From Paraliobacillus quinghaiensis (GTDB taxonomy: Bacteria > Bacillota > Bacilli > Bacillales > Amphibacillaceae), in assembly GCF_003426025.1 (NCBI RefSeq), contig NZ_QJSH01000001.1, positions 186,001-250,000 of the forward strand: 64,000 nt of DNA, given 5' to 3'. The notes beneath the pieces are model-generated. The model did not search any database. It was not told where the DNA came from and worked only from the letters and a program-made list of their open reading frames with translations. The position numbers were made by a program, and so were the translations under genes. This document shows positions 26,005 through 34,488 of this stretch, piece after piece (the first letter of the stretch is position 1; every line of letters begins with the position of its first letter).

Positions 26005-27546
26005 ATGGAAGACTTAGAAACACTTTTATACAGATATTTTGGATTTAACTCTTTTAGAACAGGACAAAAAGAAATTATTGAGGATGTTTTAGCTGGTCAT
26101 AATGTTTTAGGTGTATTACCCACAGGTTCAGGGAAATCCCTTTGTTATCAAGTTCCAGCTATAACATTAGGTGGCGCAGTTGTTGTTGTATCACCGTTAC
26201 TATCTCTTATGTCTGATCAAGTTAAACAATTAAAAGCTAGAGGATTTAAAGATGTTGTAGCAATTAATAGCTTTGTTGACTATAAGGAAAGACATATTTT
26301 ATTTGAACAGTTAGAGACTTATAAATTAATTTATGTTTCTCCTGAGATGTTACAGAATGAACAGTTAATTAAACGGCTAAAACTAATGTCCATTTCATTA
26401 TTTGTTATAGATGAAGCGCATTGTATTTCTCAATGGGGACATGAATTTAGACCAGATTATCTCAAATTAAACACAATTATTCAAGCGTTAAAGTACCCAC
26501 CTATATTAGCTTTAAGCGCCACAGCAACACCAGAAGTACAAGCAGATATAATCACGCAATTAGACGAGTTGCCTTTTAACAAACACGTCTATCCCATGGA
26601 CCGAACTAATATTGCCTTTTCCGTTCAAAACTGTCAATCAAAACAAGATAAAATCAACTATTTAGAAGAAGTACTGACAACTTTCCCAGTACCAGCAATG
26701 ATTTATTTTTCTAGTAAAAAAGAGGCAGAGCTTGTTGCTCGTATCTTGGATGAAAAACTTAGAAATTTACGTGTTTCTTTTTATCACGGAGGGATGGATC
26801 CACTTGATCGTACATTGATTCAACAGCAATTCATGAAAGACCAACTTGATGTCATTTGTTGTACAAGTGCATTTGGAATGGGAATAGATAAACCAAATGT
26901 ACGGTTAGTTGTACACTACCATATCCCAACTCAGATTGAATCCTTTATACAGGAAGTAGGACGTGCTGGAAGGGATGGATTATCTAGTGTGAGTCTAGTT
27001 TTATATGCTCCATTTGATGATCTTTTACCAAAACGTTTAATAGAGTCAGAATTACCAAAGGAAGAGCAGATTACATCAATTGTAAATGCATTGGAGCAAG
27101 TTGCTACCTCTGATCAAACACAGGCACTTAATAGTCATACTTTAATAATGGAACGATTTGAAATAAATGAAGTACAGTGGCGATTTTTACAGTTTCAATT
27201 TGAAAAACATGATATGATTAAAAAAAATCAATTTATGCCGATATATAATAAAAGGATAGAAGTGATTGAATCAATCAAACAAAAAATAGAAGAGCGAAAT
27301 CATTATAAAATGAAAAAACTACAAGAGATACTTGCCTGGGTTAGTGGGACATCTTGTCGAAGAGAGCAGTTATTTCATTCTTTCCAAACGACAATTAAAA
27401 CACCTGATTTTCTTTGTTGTGATCTTTGTGATTTTAGTTTTCAAAAATGGGAACCTTTAATAAAATCATCACAAACCGAAACTACTAGTTGGGAACTTGA
27501 GTTGGCAGCACTATTTTTACAACAAGGGGCAGAAAATGAAACATAG
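26005..27546 (+). CDS. recQ: Short-form RecQ DNA helicase (RecS type)
   Basis: 3'-5' DNA helicase in recombination repair. 513 residues: Walker A LPTGSGKS (38-45), DEAHCISQWGHEFRPDY (RecQ DEAH plus aromatic loop), motif VI QEVGRAGRDG, and a C-terminal cysteine cluster (FLCCDLCDF). The HRDC domain is missing and the RQC region is short, as in B. subtilis RecS. GGAGGTG at 25989-25995 sets ATG 26005. Its end overlaps ypbD by 11 bases. Confidence 0.93.
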   Translation: MEDLETLLYRYFGFNSFRTGQKEIIEDVLAGHNVLGVLPTGSGKSLCYQVPAITLGGAVVVVSPLLSLMSDQVKQLKARGFKDVVAINSFVDYKERHILFEQLETYKLIYVSPEMLQNEQLIKRLKLMSISLFVIDEAHCISQWGHEFRPDYLKLNTIIQALKYPPILALSATATPEVQADIITQLDELPFNKHVYPMDRTNIAFSVQNCQSKQDKINYLEEVLTTFPVPAMIYFSSKKEAELVARILDEKLRNLRVSFYHGGMDPLDRTLIQQQFMKDQLDVICCTSAFGMGIDKPNVRLVVHYHIPTQIESFIQEVGRAGRDGLSSVSLVLYAPFDDLLPKRLIESELPKEEQITSIVNALEQVATSDQTQALNSHTLIMERFEINEVQWRFLQFQFEKHDMIKKNQFMPIYNKRIEVIESIKQKIEERNHYKMKKLQEILAWVSGTSCRREQLFHSFQTTIKTPDFLCCDLCDFSFQKWEPLIKSSQTETTSWELELAALFLQQGAENET

Positions 27547-28114
27547 TCAAGCAGAATTAATTGCAAAGATGACAGATGAACAATTAAGGGTTCAGGTATA
27601 TCTTACACAAGGAATACTATTACTTATTAGTTGTGCATTAGGGTGGTTTTTGTATGATACATTTGAGTATTTTATTAATTTATTCAAATGGAACATATCT
27701 GAAATATTCTTAATCGGTGTATTACCGGGATTTCTTGTTGTAGCAGTTGATATTAGCATGTATCAATTTGTTCCTAAGAAATACTGGGATGATGGCGGAA
27801 TAAATGAAAAAATATTTAGAAGCAGTACAGTTTTTCAAATTTTCCTATTAACAGTTGTTGTTGCTATTTCTGAAGAGATATTATTTAGGGGAGTATTACA
27901 ACCAACTATTGGGTACATCACAACTAGTTTGTTTTTTGCTATAATTCATATTCGATATTTATTTAAACCAGTTTTATTTATTGGAGTAGTTGCTCTAAGT
28001 TTCTATATCGGATGGTTATTTGAGTTAACTAACAATTTATTAGTGACTATTACTACACACTTCATTATTGATTTTGGTCTAGCATTATACATCAGGTTTT
28101 TAGGGGGAAAATAG
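27536..28114 (+). CDS. ypbD: CPBP-family intramembrane protease YpbD
   Basis: 192 residues with about six membrane helices. The CPBP/ABI motifs are in place: EEILFRG (motif 1 EExxxR), FAIIHIRY (motif 2 FxxxH) and HFIIDF (motif 3). Such proteins are Rce1-like glutamic intramembrane proteases; the substrate here is unknown. ATG 27536 lies inside the end of recQ with AAGGGG upstream. Confidence 0.9.
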   Translation: MKHSQAELIAKMTDEQLRVQVYLTQGILLLISCALGWFLYDTFEYFINLFKWNISEIFLIGVLPGFLVVAVDISMYQFVPKKYWDDGGINEKIFRSSTVFQIFLLTVVVAISEEILFRGVLQPTIGYITTSLFFAIIHIRYLFKPVLFIGVVALSFYIGWLFELTNNLLVTITTHFIIDFGLALYIRFLGGK

Positions 28115-28115
28115 A

Positions 28116-28724
28116 TTGAAGTACAACTTTGAAGATCAGGCAACAAGTCTTAGAGATCAAATGGAACAAATACAACAACAATCAACTAAAGCTCAAGATT
28201 ACCAGGATGAAGCGATTTCTGAAAAATCAATCGACCATATATCAGTGACAGATGTTGATATTTTGAATTTACCACCACGGAGCAATGTGCATGATGATAA
28301 AAAGAAGAAAACAAAATGGAAAATTAGTTTTCTATTTATTCGATTTTTACTAGTATTATTCCTGATCATTGTTGCACTTATTCTAACTTATAATAAGTGG
28401 GGAGATGAATTATTACATTCTGCCGAAAAAAACAGTGAATATGCACATCCAGCAGGTGAGAAAGTAAGTATTGTTCCAGTTCATATGCGTTTTTCTGATG
28501 AGATCACAATACAAGTTCAAATTGATAACGTAACTACAGACCTAACAGGGAAGTATTATACCGTAAGAGAAGGAGATACTTTAGCCTCAATTGCAGAAGT
28601 CTATTATGGTTCAACTTATTTGACCACATATTTGCGTGATATTAATAAACTAGAAACAATTAAGTTGTATGAAGATCAACAAATTTTCTTACCAAATCGA
28701 AAAAAGCAAAACGACATAGATTAA
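28116..28724 (+). CDS. ypbE: LysM-domain membrane protein YpbE
   Basis: 202 residues: a charged cytoplasmic N-terminus (1-70), one membrane helix (about 71-92) and an external LysM domain (about 145-195, YTVREGDTLASIAEVYYG...). LysM binds peptidoglycan. TTG start one base after the ypbD stop, with AGGGGG at 28102-28107. The ypbB-recQ-ypbD-ypbE order equals that of B. subtilis. Role unknown. Confidence 0.88.
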   Translation: MKYNFEDQATSLRDQMEQIQQQSTKAQDYQDEAISEKSIDHISVTDVDILNLPPRSNVHDDKKKKTKWKISFLFIRFLLVLFLIIVALILTYNKWGDELLHSAEKNSEYAHPAGEKVSIVPVHMRFSDEITIQVQIDNVTTDLTGKYYTVREGDTLASIAEVYYGSTYLTTYLRDINKLETIKLYEDQQIFLPNRKKQNDID

Positions 28725-28746
28725 CATTGTCGTTTTGCTTTTTTTA
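28700..28746. terminator. Bidirectional terminator between ypbE and cotJC
   Basis: AAAAAGCAAAACGACA / TGTCGTTTTGCTTTTT hairpin with A-run and T-run; its left arm lies in the last codons of ypbE. Confidence 0.88.
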
Positions 28747-28763
28747 ATTTGGTTAACAGTAAG

Positions 28764-29333
28764 TTAATAAAATTGTTTTTTGCCCCTATCGTCTATTAAT
28801 ATTTGTGCCGCTTCACGAAAACGTTGAGAGTGAACAACTTCACGTTCCCGCAAAAACTTTAGACTATCGTTTATTTCCGGATCATCTGATATATTAATTA
28901 ACCATTGATACGTAGCTCGAGCTTTTTCTTCAGCTGCGATGTCTTCATATATATCTGCAATCGGATCACCTTTTGCTTGGATATAAGTTGCAGTAAATGG
29001 AGCCCCAGCCGCGTTATGATAGAATAGTGCATTATCATGGTTAGCATAGTGGGGTGCTAAGCCTGCTTTTTTCATTTCTTCTGGTGTTGCATCTTTTGTT
29101 AATTTATAGATCATTGTTGCAATCATTTCTAAATGAGCAAATTCTTCTGTACCGATATCATTTAATAGACCAACAACTTTATTAGGGATAGTATAGCGTT
29201 GATTTAAGTAACGAAGTGCGGCAGCTAACTCACCATCTGCACCACCATATTGCTCAATTAAATATTTTGCTAAACGAGGATTACAATCACGAACACGGAC
29301 AGGATATTGTAATTTTTTCTCATAATACCACAA
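28764..29333 (-). CDS. cotJC: Spore coat protein CotJC (manganese-catalase-like)
   Basis: 189-residue coat protein of the manganese catalase family. The four-helix metal-binding residues appear in GTEEFAHLEM, DIAAEEKARATYQWL and REREVVHSQRF. Whether it has catalase activity in spores is not settled. The start is a TTG, read from the near-identical family N-terminus MWYYEKKLQYP and the GGAGG nine bases before it. It is the last gene of cotJABC, transcribed from the reverse strand. Confidence 0.95.
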   Translation of the reverse strand: MWYYEKKLQYPVRVRDCNPRLAKYLIEQYGGADGELAAALRYLNQRYTIPNKVVGLLNDIGTEEFAHLEMIATMIYKLTKDATPEEMKKAGLAPHYANHDNALFYHNAAGAPFTATYIQAKGDPIADIYEDIAAEEKARATYQWLINISDDPEINDSLKFLREREVVHSQRFREAAQILIDDRGKKQFY

Positions 29334-29348
29334 ATTAGGTTTCCTCCT

Positions 29349-29618
29349 TTACACTTGCCATGGCCATGGTGGGTTATCCCAGTTCCATGAGTATCCAGAA
29401 TAACTTTTTCCAAAATGCATAAGTGGACCAAACTTTTTTTCAAATTGTTTCTTTAATTTTCTACTTTCATAAGAACATTGATTAAACTGTTGGATGGCTT
29501 CCGTGTCATTTGGATGCGTGTTTAGGTATAAATTTAGTTCAACTAAAACAAAATCAATTGCTTGAATTTCTTCAAGCAGATCATAGTACTCCTGGGGTAC
29601 TTGTTTTGGTGTACTCAA
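29349..29618 (-). CDS. cotJB: Spore coat protein CotJB
   Basis: 89-residue partner of CotJC, rich in Trp, Tyr and Pro at its C-terminus ([14 protein letters not shown]), the family signature. TTG start overlaps the cotJA stop as TTGA. The spacing to cotJC is 15 bases. The Cot J proteins form one complex in the inner coat layers of B. subtilis. Confidence 0.93.
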   Translation of the reverse strand: MSTPKQVPQEYYDLLEEIQAIDFVLVELNLYLNTHPNDTEAIQQFNQCSYESRKLKKQFEKKFGPLMHFGKSYSGYSWNWDNPPWPWQV

Positions 29619-29839
29619 GCTTCTTCCCTCCCTTTCTTAGGTGGGTATGGATCAAATAATGCAGGCCAAAGTGTGCCACTAAAAAGTGCTTCTCTTGCAG
29701 TAGAAAATTGTTCTAAATTAGGTGGTTGAAACCCCATAAATAAATGTGGTGGAGTGGAATAACTTTTACGCACAATTGGTGGACAAGGATCAAGTGGGCT
29801 GATATAGGGATAGTAATATCTAGTGTTTGATTGATTCAC
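29615..29839 (-). CDS. cotJA: Spore coat protein CotJA
   Basis: 74 residues, proline- and tyrosine-rich, with the family core [36 protein letters not shown]. The GTG start follows AAGGAGG at the right distance; the overlapping ATG would meet a stop at once. In B. subtilis CotJA recruits CotJC to the coat. All three cotJ genes use non-ATG starts. cotJ lies elsewhere on the B. subtilis chromosome, so its placing here is lineage-specific. Confidence 0.92.
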   Translation of the reverse strand: MNQSNTRYYYPYISPLDPCPPIVRKSYSTPPHLFMGFQPPNLEQFSTAREALFSGTLWPALFDPYPPKKGREEA

Positions 29840-29876
29840 ATAGAAACCTCCTTATTTAAAATTATCAATATACTTG

Positions 29877-29905
29877 ATTCTATGGCATATAAGCTTGTCA
29901 TATGT
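29877..29905 (-). promoter_or_regulatory. Candidate sigma-E promoter of cotJABC
   Basis: On the reverse strand ACATATG, 14 bases, CATAGAAT. Matches KMATATT at 5 of 7 and CATACAHT at 7 of 8. cotJ is a sigma-E operon in B. subtilis. Confidence 0.6.
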
Positions 29906-30015
29906 GTATAATAATAATTGAAAGTTTGAAATATAAAGGAAAGGGAATAATTAAAGCGTACGATTGACAATATTATTCAAAAGCAAAGTTTAATTTTAAG
30001 AATGAGGTGATTGAT

Positions 30016-30651
30016 ATGTTCGTAAGAAGTACCATGAAACCAGTTTATCAATGTTTTGTTGCATCAACAGAGCAAACGGTTAAAAAAGCACTTGAATTAA
30101 TGAATGAGAAGGATATCCAAGCAATGCCAGTTATCAACAAACAAGGCATTTTCTGTGGCATGGTATCTAAACAAGGTATTTATAAAGCTTCCTTTTATGA
30201 AGATAAAGAGCAATCTAAATTTTTAGAAGATACAACAGTTAAAGAGATTATGACACATGAAGATTTGTATATTACTGAAGATGATGTCTTTGAAAATACA
30301 TTGAAGAGTTTCAAAGCATTTCCGATTCTAGCAGTTGTGAATCAAGATAAGAAATTCATTGGGATAGTAAGTCGTTTTGATGTAATTGAACAATTTGAAA
30401 GTACCTTTGGTAAGAAAAAAACAGGTCTTAGAATTTCCTTTACATCTGAAGAATCATCTGGGCGTTTCGCTAGATTAGCAGATATCATGAAACATCTGCA
30501 TGTAAATATCATTTCTATAACAACATTTGATGAAACAGATAAATTAGCACGAAGAATTGTGTTAAAAGTAGATGAAGGTGTTAACGTAGATAAGTTAAAA
30601 CGTAAACTCGAAAGAGCTGGATTTCGTGTTTTAGATATAAAAAAAGTATGA
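30016..30651 (+). CDS. CBS-pair protein with C-terminal ACT domain
   Basis: 211 residues: two CBS domains (about 1-60 and 75-130, the second with KEIMTHEDLYITEDD), then an ACT-like domain (about 140-211, RLADIMKHLHVNIISITTF). The layout resembles AcuB-type proteins, but I do not recognise a specific orthologue. CBS pairs bind adenosyl ligands such as AMP or c-di-AMP, and ACT domains bind small metabolites. A regulatory sensor role is therefore plausible but unproven. ATG 30016 is preferred for its GAGGTGA at 30004-30010. It is a single-gene unit ending at a terminator. Confidence 0.82.
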   Translation: MFVRSTMKPVYQCFVASTEQTVKKALELMNEKDIQAMPVINKQGIFCGMVSKQGIYKASFYEDKEQSKFLEDTTVKEIMTHEDLYITEDDVFENTLKSFKAFPILAVVNQDKKFIGIVSRFDVIEQFESTFGKKKTGLRISFTSEESSGRFARLADIMKHLHVNIISITTFDETDKLARRIVLKVDEGVNVDKLKRKLERAGFRVLDIKKV

Positions 30652-30693
30652 TAATATAAGAACTAATCATTATAATATTAATATATTAAATGG

Positions 30694-30723
30694 GGTACTT
30701 TTATCAAGAAAGTACCTTTTTTT
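30694..30723 (+). terminator. Terminator of the CBS/ACT gene
   Basis: GGTACTT / AAGTACC hairpin followed by seven T residues. Confidence 0.85.
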
Positions 30724-30759
30724 ATTAGAGGGCAAATGTGTGTTTTTATTTGGTTTTTG

Positions 30760-30788
30760 TTACAAAATTGTTTACAATTACATATAAT
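30760..30788 (+). promoter_or_regulatory. Sigma-A promoter of ypbH
   Basis: TTACAA, 17 bases, TATAAT. The -10 is consensus; the leader to ATG 30841 would be about 45 nt. Confidence 0.6.
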
Positions 30789-30840
30789 AATTTAGGGTAA
30801 CTAGTTGGCTGCAAAAACAACTTAAGGGAGGGTAATTAAC

Positions 30841-31422
30841 ATGCGTTTAGAAAGACTTTCATCTGATCAATTTAAGATTTTTCTTACTTTTGACGATTTG
30901 ATTGAACGAGGTTTAACGAAAGAAGATTTATGGCATGATTTGCCACAGATGCAAGCTTTATTTCACGATATGATGTATGAGGCTAGTGATGAGTTAGGCT
31001 TTGAATTAGAAGGTGTATTACTAGTGCAAGTCCATGTCATGCAAGCACAAGGTATGTTAATTATCGTTACACAAAGTCATCTGGATGATGATGATGACGA
31101 AGATTTTGTAGAAATGAAAGTCACATTAGATGAGAGCAAGGAATTGATATTTCTTTTTGAGTCTTTTGAAGACTTGATTCAATTAGCAATCCATCTAGAA
31201 CAAATTGGGATAAAAGGTGGGGCGATTTATCATTTTGAAGGAAATTATTATATGCATTTACTGGATGAAGATGTATTAGAAATAAACCGTGAGCACATTA
31301 TTGCATTGATATCCGAATTTTCTTCACCTAGTATCCTCACTTCTCATCGTTTAATAGAATACGGGAAAACAATTATGCCCAATAATGCTGTACAAAAATT
31401 AAACAAACATTTCACAAATTAA
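30841..31422 (+). CDS. ypbH: MecA-family adaptor YpbH
   Basis: 193-residue adaptor of the ClpC protease. The N-terminal substrate-binding domain starts MRLERLSSDQFKIFLTFDDL, the acidic linker DDDDDEDF is near residue 82, and the C-terminal ClpC-binding domain follows. The length (MecA is about 218) and location near recQ/ypdA fit the paralogue YpbH rather than MecA itself. GGGAGGG precedes the start. Confidence 0.85.
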   Translation: MRLERLSSDQFKIFLTFDDLIERGLTKEDLWHDLPQMQALFHDMMYEASDELGFELEGVLLVQVHVMQAQGMLIIVTQSHLDDDDDEDFVEMKVTLDESKELIFLFESFEDLIQLAIHLEQIGIKGGAIYHFEGNYYMHLLDEDVLEINREHIIALISEFSSPSILTSHRLIEYGKTIMPNNAVQKLNKHFTN

Positions 31423-31448
31423 CTGTAGAAATAAATAGGGGGAACATT

Positions 31449-32429
31449 ATGCAACAAGAACAAGTAATCATCATTGGAGCTGGACCTTGTGGATTGTCTG
31501 CAGCACTGGCACTTCAGGCTAAAGGGATTAATCCATTAATAATTGAGAAAGAAAATGTTGTCAACTCCATTTACCATTACCCAACGCACCAAACATTCTT
31601 CAGCTCTAGTGATCGATTAGAGATTGGTGAGATACCTTTTATAACGGAGAGAAAAAAACCAGTTCGTAATCAAGCATTAGCATATTACAGAGAAGTTGCT
31701 AGTCGAAAGGATTTACGAATCAACAGTTTCGAACGCGTAAGAAAAGTAGAGAAAGAGAACCATGCTTTTCTTATACATACCAAAACAAAAAGTGGAGAGA
31801 ATCACGCATACAGTGCCAAGTATGTTGTTGTTGCAACAGGTTATTATGACCAACCTAATTATCTTGGAGTTAAAGGGGAAGAGGCTAACCATGTAAATCA
31901 CTACTTTAAAGAAGCTCATCCTTATTTTAATAAAGATGTTGTAATTATTGGTGGGAAAAACTCGGCTGTAGATGCAGCGTTAGAATTACATAAAGCAGAA
32001 GCACGAGTTAGTGTTATATATCGAGGTAGTGATTATTCAACCAGTATCAAACCATGGATATTACCAGAATTTGAGGCGCTAGTACGTAAAGGTACAATAA
32101 AAATGGAGTTTAATGCAACTGTCACAGAAATTACTGGAGATTCAGTTTATTATCAAGTTAATAAAATTGAAAAACAAGTAAAAGGGGATTTTGTTTTTGC
32201 TATGACTGGTTACCAACCCGATCAACCCTTTTTACGATCATTAGGTATTGAGATTGACACTGAAACAGGTAGGCCATTATATGATGAGAATACAATGGAA
32301 ACCAATGTTGAAAATATATTTATTGCAGGTGTAATTGCAGCTGGTTACAATAACAATGAAATTTTTATTGAGAATGGACGTTTCCATGGTCCATTAATCG
32401 CCAATACAATTGAAAAACAAAAACATTAA
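31449..32429 (+). CDS. ypdA: Bacillithiol disulfide reductase YpdA
   Basis: FAD-dependent oxidoreductase of 326 residues that reduces bacillithiol disulfide with NADPH. FAD motif IIGAGPCGLSAALAL (9-23) with the reactive-type cysteine in GPCG, NADPH motif VIIGGKNSAVDAAL, and the C-terminal FIAGVIAAG flavin-binding segment. The absence of a CxxC redox pair separates it from thioredoxin reductase. It follows ypbH by 26 bases and ends at a terminator. Confidence 0.92.
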   Translation: MQQEQVIIIGAGPCGLSAALALQAKGINPLIIEKENVVNSIYHYPTHQTFFSSSDRLEIGEIPFITERKKPVRNQALAYYREVASRKDLRINSFERVRKVEKENHAFLIHTKTKSGENHAYSAKYVVVATGYYDQPNYLGVKGEEANHVNHYFKEAHPYFNKDVVIIGGKNSAVDAALELHKAEARVSVIYRGSDYSTSIKPWILPEFEALVRKGTIKMEFNATVTEITGDSVYYQVNKIEKQVKGDFVFAMTGYQPDQPFLRSLGIEIDTETGRPLYDENTMETNVENIFIAGVIAAGYNNNEIFIENGRFHGPLIANTIEKQKH

Positions 32430-32430
32430 A

Positions 32431-32461
32431 AAAAGCAGTACCGCACGTGTACTGCTTTTTT
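32431..32461. terminator. Terminator of ypdA
   Basis: AAAAGCAGTAC / GTACTGCTTTT hairpin with flanking A and T runs; it could also act on the converging ansA transcript. Confidence 0.85.
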
Positions 32462-32517
32462 ACGATTTTCTAAATGACTATTTTTGTGACTAAATTTATT
32501 TAAGCAATGCATTAACT

Positions 32518-32574
32518 GTAGTAACGTAAGTTACTAATGCGCTTTTTATATCGAATACGTATATTCAACAGCAT
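32518..32574 (+). repeat. Dispersed intergenic repeat, copy A
   Basis: GTAACGTAAGTTAC (32521-32534), then TAATGCGCTTTTTATATC (32535-32552) and TACGTATATT (32556-32565). The part from TAATGC on agrees with copy B (44594-44633) at 35 of 40 positions. In copy B the adjacent GTAAC palindrome is the reverse complement. It lies between converging ypdA and ansA. Confidence 0.75.
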
Positions 32575-32599
32575 CAATATTTTTAAGTACGTTCTTTAT

Positions 32600-33571
32600 T
32601 TATGATTCTAACTGTTCTTCCATTGACTCTAATGGGTAATTTGATTCGAGTAGCATTAATAATTTTATGCGTGCTTTTTGTCCTGTTAGCCTTTTAGCAA
32701 ATAATACACCAAGTTCTTTTAAATTCTTTCCTCCACCAGGATAGTTATAAGTCGGTTGCACAACTCCCTTATAACTACGTGATACTAATACAACTGGTAT
32801 ACCCTTTTTAATCAAATGTTCAATAGGAGCGACAATACCTGGTGGTAAATTACCTTGTCCAAATCCCTCAATAACCATTCCATCGATTGAAGTATCAATT
32901 ATTGCTTGTATAAAAGATTCATCCATACCTGCATAGGCTTTAATTAAAGGTACATTTTTGTTAATGGAATGAATATTATGTTTTTCATACGAAATCCATT
33001 TATGATAATAGTAAACAGTTTGTCTTGTTAGCATACCTATTGGTCCGTATTGCGGACTCTTAAAAGTAGCCACATTACTTGTTGCCGTCTTTGTTGCATA
33101 AGCTGCCGTATGAATTTCATCATTCATAACAACCAGTATTCCTTTTTCAGCTGATTCATCTGTAGTTGCAACACGAATGGCACTAATTAGATTATATAGT
33201 CCATCTGAACCTATTTCATTACTTGAGCGCATTGCACCGGTTATGACGACTGGTTTTGAGGTTTGTAAAAATAAATCAAGAAAATAGGCTGTTTCTTCAA
33301 GCGTATCTGTACCATGTGTGATAACCACACCATCAAAATCTTTCTCTTGCAGTTTGCTTTGAATATGTTTACCTATTTGCAACATGTGATTTGGTGTAAT
33401 GTGTGGAGATGGAAGATCAAATAAAAAACTCTCTTCAGTATGAGCAAGTTGCTTGATTAAGTCATACTCACCCTTTAATGGGTGTATACTCGTAGTTGAT
33501 ACTGCTCCCGTTTTTTGATTCTCCGTCATAGCTATTGTGCCGCCTGTGTGAACAATTAAAACTTTTTTCAT
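32600..33571 (-). CDS. ansA: L-asparaginase, type I
   Basis: Hydrolyses asparagine to aspartate and ammonia. 323 residues. The catalytic threonines lie in HTGGTIAM (T12 region) and VITHGTDTLEETAYFL, and both family signatures are intact. There is no signal peptide, so it is cytoplasmic. A single-gene unit converging on ypdA. In B. subtilis ansA sits elsewhere with aspartase; ansB is not present next to it here. Confidence 0.93.
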   Translation of the reverse strand: MKKVLIVHTGGTIAMTENQKTGAVSTTSIHPLKGEYDLIKQLAHTEESFLFDLPSPHITPNHMLQIGKHIQSKLQEKDFDGVVITHGTDTLEETAYFLDLFLQTSKPVVITGAMRSSNEIGSDGLYNLISAIRVATTDESAEKGILVVMNDEIHTAAYATKTATSNVATFKSPQYGPIGMLTRQTVYYYHKWISYEKHNIHSINKNVPLIKAYAGMDESFIQAIIDTSIDGMVIEGFGQGNLPPGIVAPIEHLIKKGIPVVLVSRSYKGVVQPTYNYPGGGKNLKELGVLFAKRLTGQKARIKLLMLLESNYPLESMEEQLES

Positions 33572-33658
33572 ATTTTCACCAACTTTAATTTAAGTATTTT
33601 CAAGACCATTCCTTCATGATACGATGAAAGTAATTTTAATGAAAGAGGGTGTCGAATA

Positions 33659-34348
33659 ATGGTGTCACTCTTATCAGCCGGAATTGCACCAGCACTAGCT
33701 TTAATGTCTTTTTTTTATTTAAAAGATCGATTTAATACCGAACCGATATTACCAATTATTCAAACCTTTCTTTATGGCGCTTTACTAGTCTTTCCTATAA
33801 TGTTTATTCAATATGCTTTTACTGCAGAAAATATTGGGCAAGGTCCATTTATTTCGTCATTTATATTAACTAGTCTATTAGAGGAATTTTTTAAATGGTT
33901 TGTTTTCATTTATACCGTATACAAATATTCTACTTTTAATTCGGTTTATGATGGTATCATATACGGTGTTGCCCTAAGTCTGGGGTTCGCTACAGTAGAA
34001 AATATCTTGTACTTAATTGGCCACGGAATTGAATATGCATTTGGTAGAGCCATATTCCCTGTTTCTTCACATGCTTTATTTGGTGTAATAATGGGTTATT
34101 ATCTAGGCATAGCAAGATGTAATTCTAAGCATAATAATGTGTTTTTATATATCGCCTTATTTATTCCAGTTCTGTTACATGGCATATACGATTTTATTTT
34201 GCAGACTACAAGTGTTTATTGGCTATATATATTAGTACCATTTATGATTCTATTATGGATAAATGGTATGAGAAAAGTCAAAAAAGCGAATCAAGATTAT
34301 ATTGGTAATATTCCGTTAGCAGAAAATGAAGAGACAGCCAGTTTTTAG
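33659..34348 (+). CDS. prsW: Intramembrane protease PrsW
   Basis: 229-residue multi-pass membrane protease with about six to eight helices. The glutamic-protease motif EEFFKW, the conserved HALFGVIMGYYLG and LLHGIYDF histidine motifs are visible. In B. subtilis PrsW makes the first cut in the anti-sigma factor RsiW. SigW/RsiW are not in this window, though another ECF pair, sigX-rsiX, is. It lies upstream of sleB as in B. subtilis. Confidence 0.93.
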   Translation: MVSLLSAGIAPALALMSFFYLKDRFNTEPILPIIQTFLYGALLVFPIMFIQYAFTAENIGQGPFISSFILTSLLEEFFKWFVFIYTVYKYSTFNSVYDGIIYGVALSLGFATVENILYLIGHGIEYAFGRAIFPVSSHALFGVIMGYYLGIARCNSKHNNVFLYIALFIPVLLHGIYDFILQTTSVYWLYILVPFMILLWINGMRKVKKANQDYIGNIPLAENEETASF

Positions 34349-34395
34349 TAAGTAATTACTGTTATTAAAATAATAGTGATTACTTATTTTTTTTA
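34349..34395 (+). terminator. Terminator of prsW
   Basis: AAGTAATtACTgTTATT / AATAATAgTGATTACTT hairpin followed by eight T residues after one A. Confidence 0.8.
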
Positions 34396-34488
34396 TTTAA
34401 AAATATACATGTTTAATTCAATGTATAAAAATAGAATTTCTTTGAACAATACATAACAACAAAGGAAGTAGTTAGGAGGGAGCGCAAG

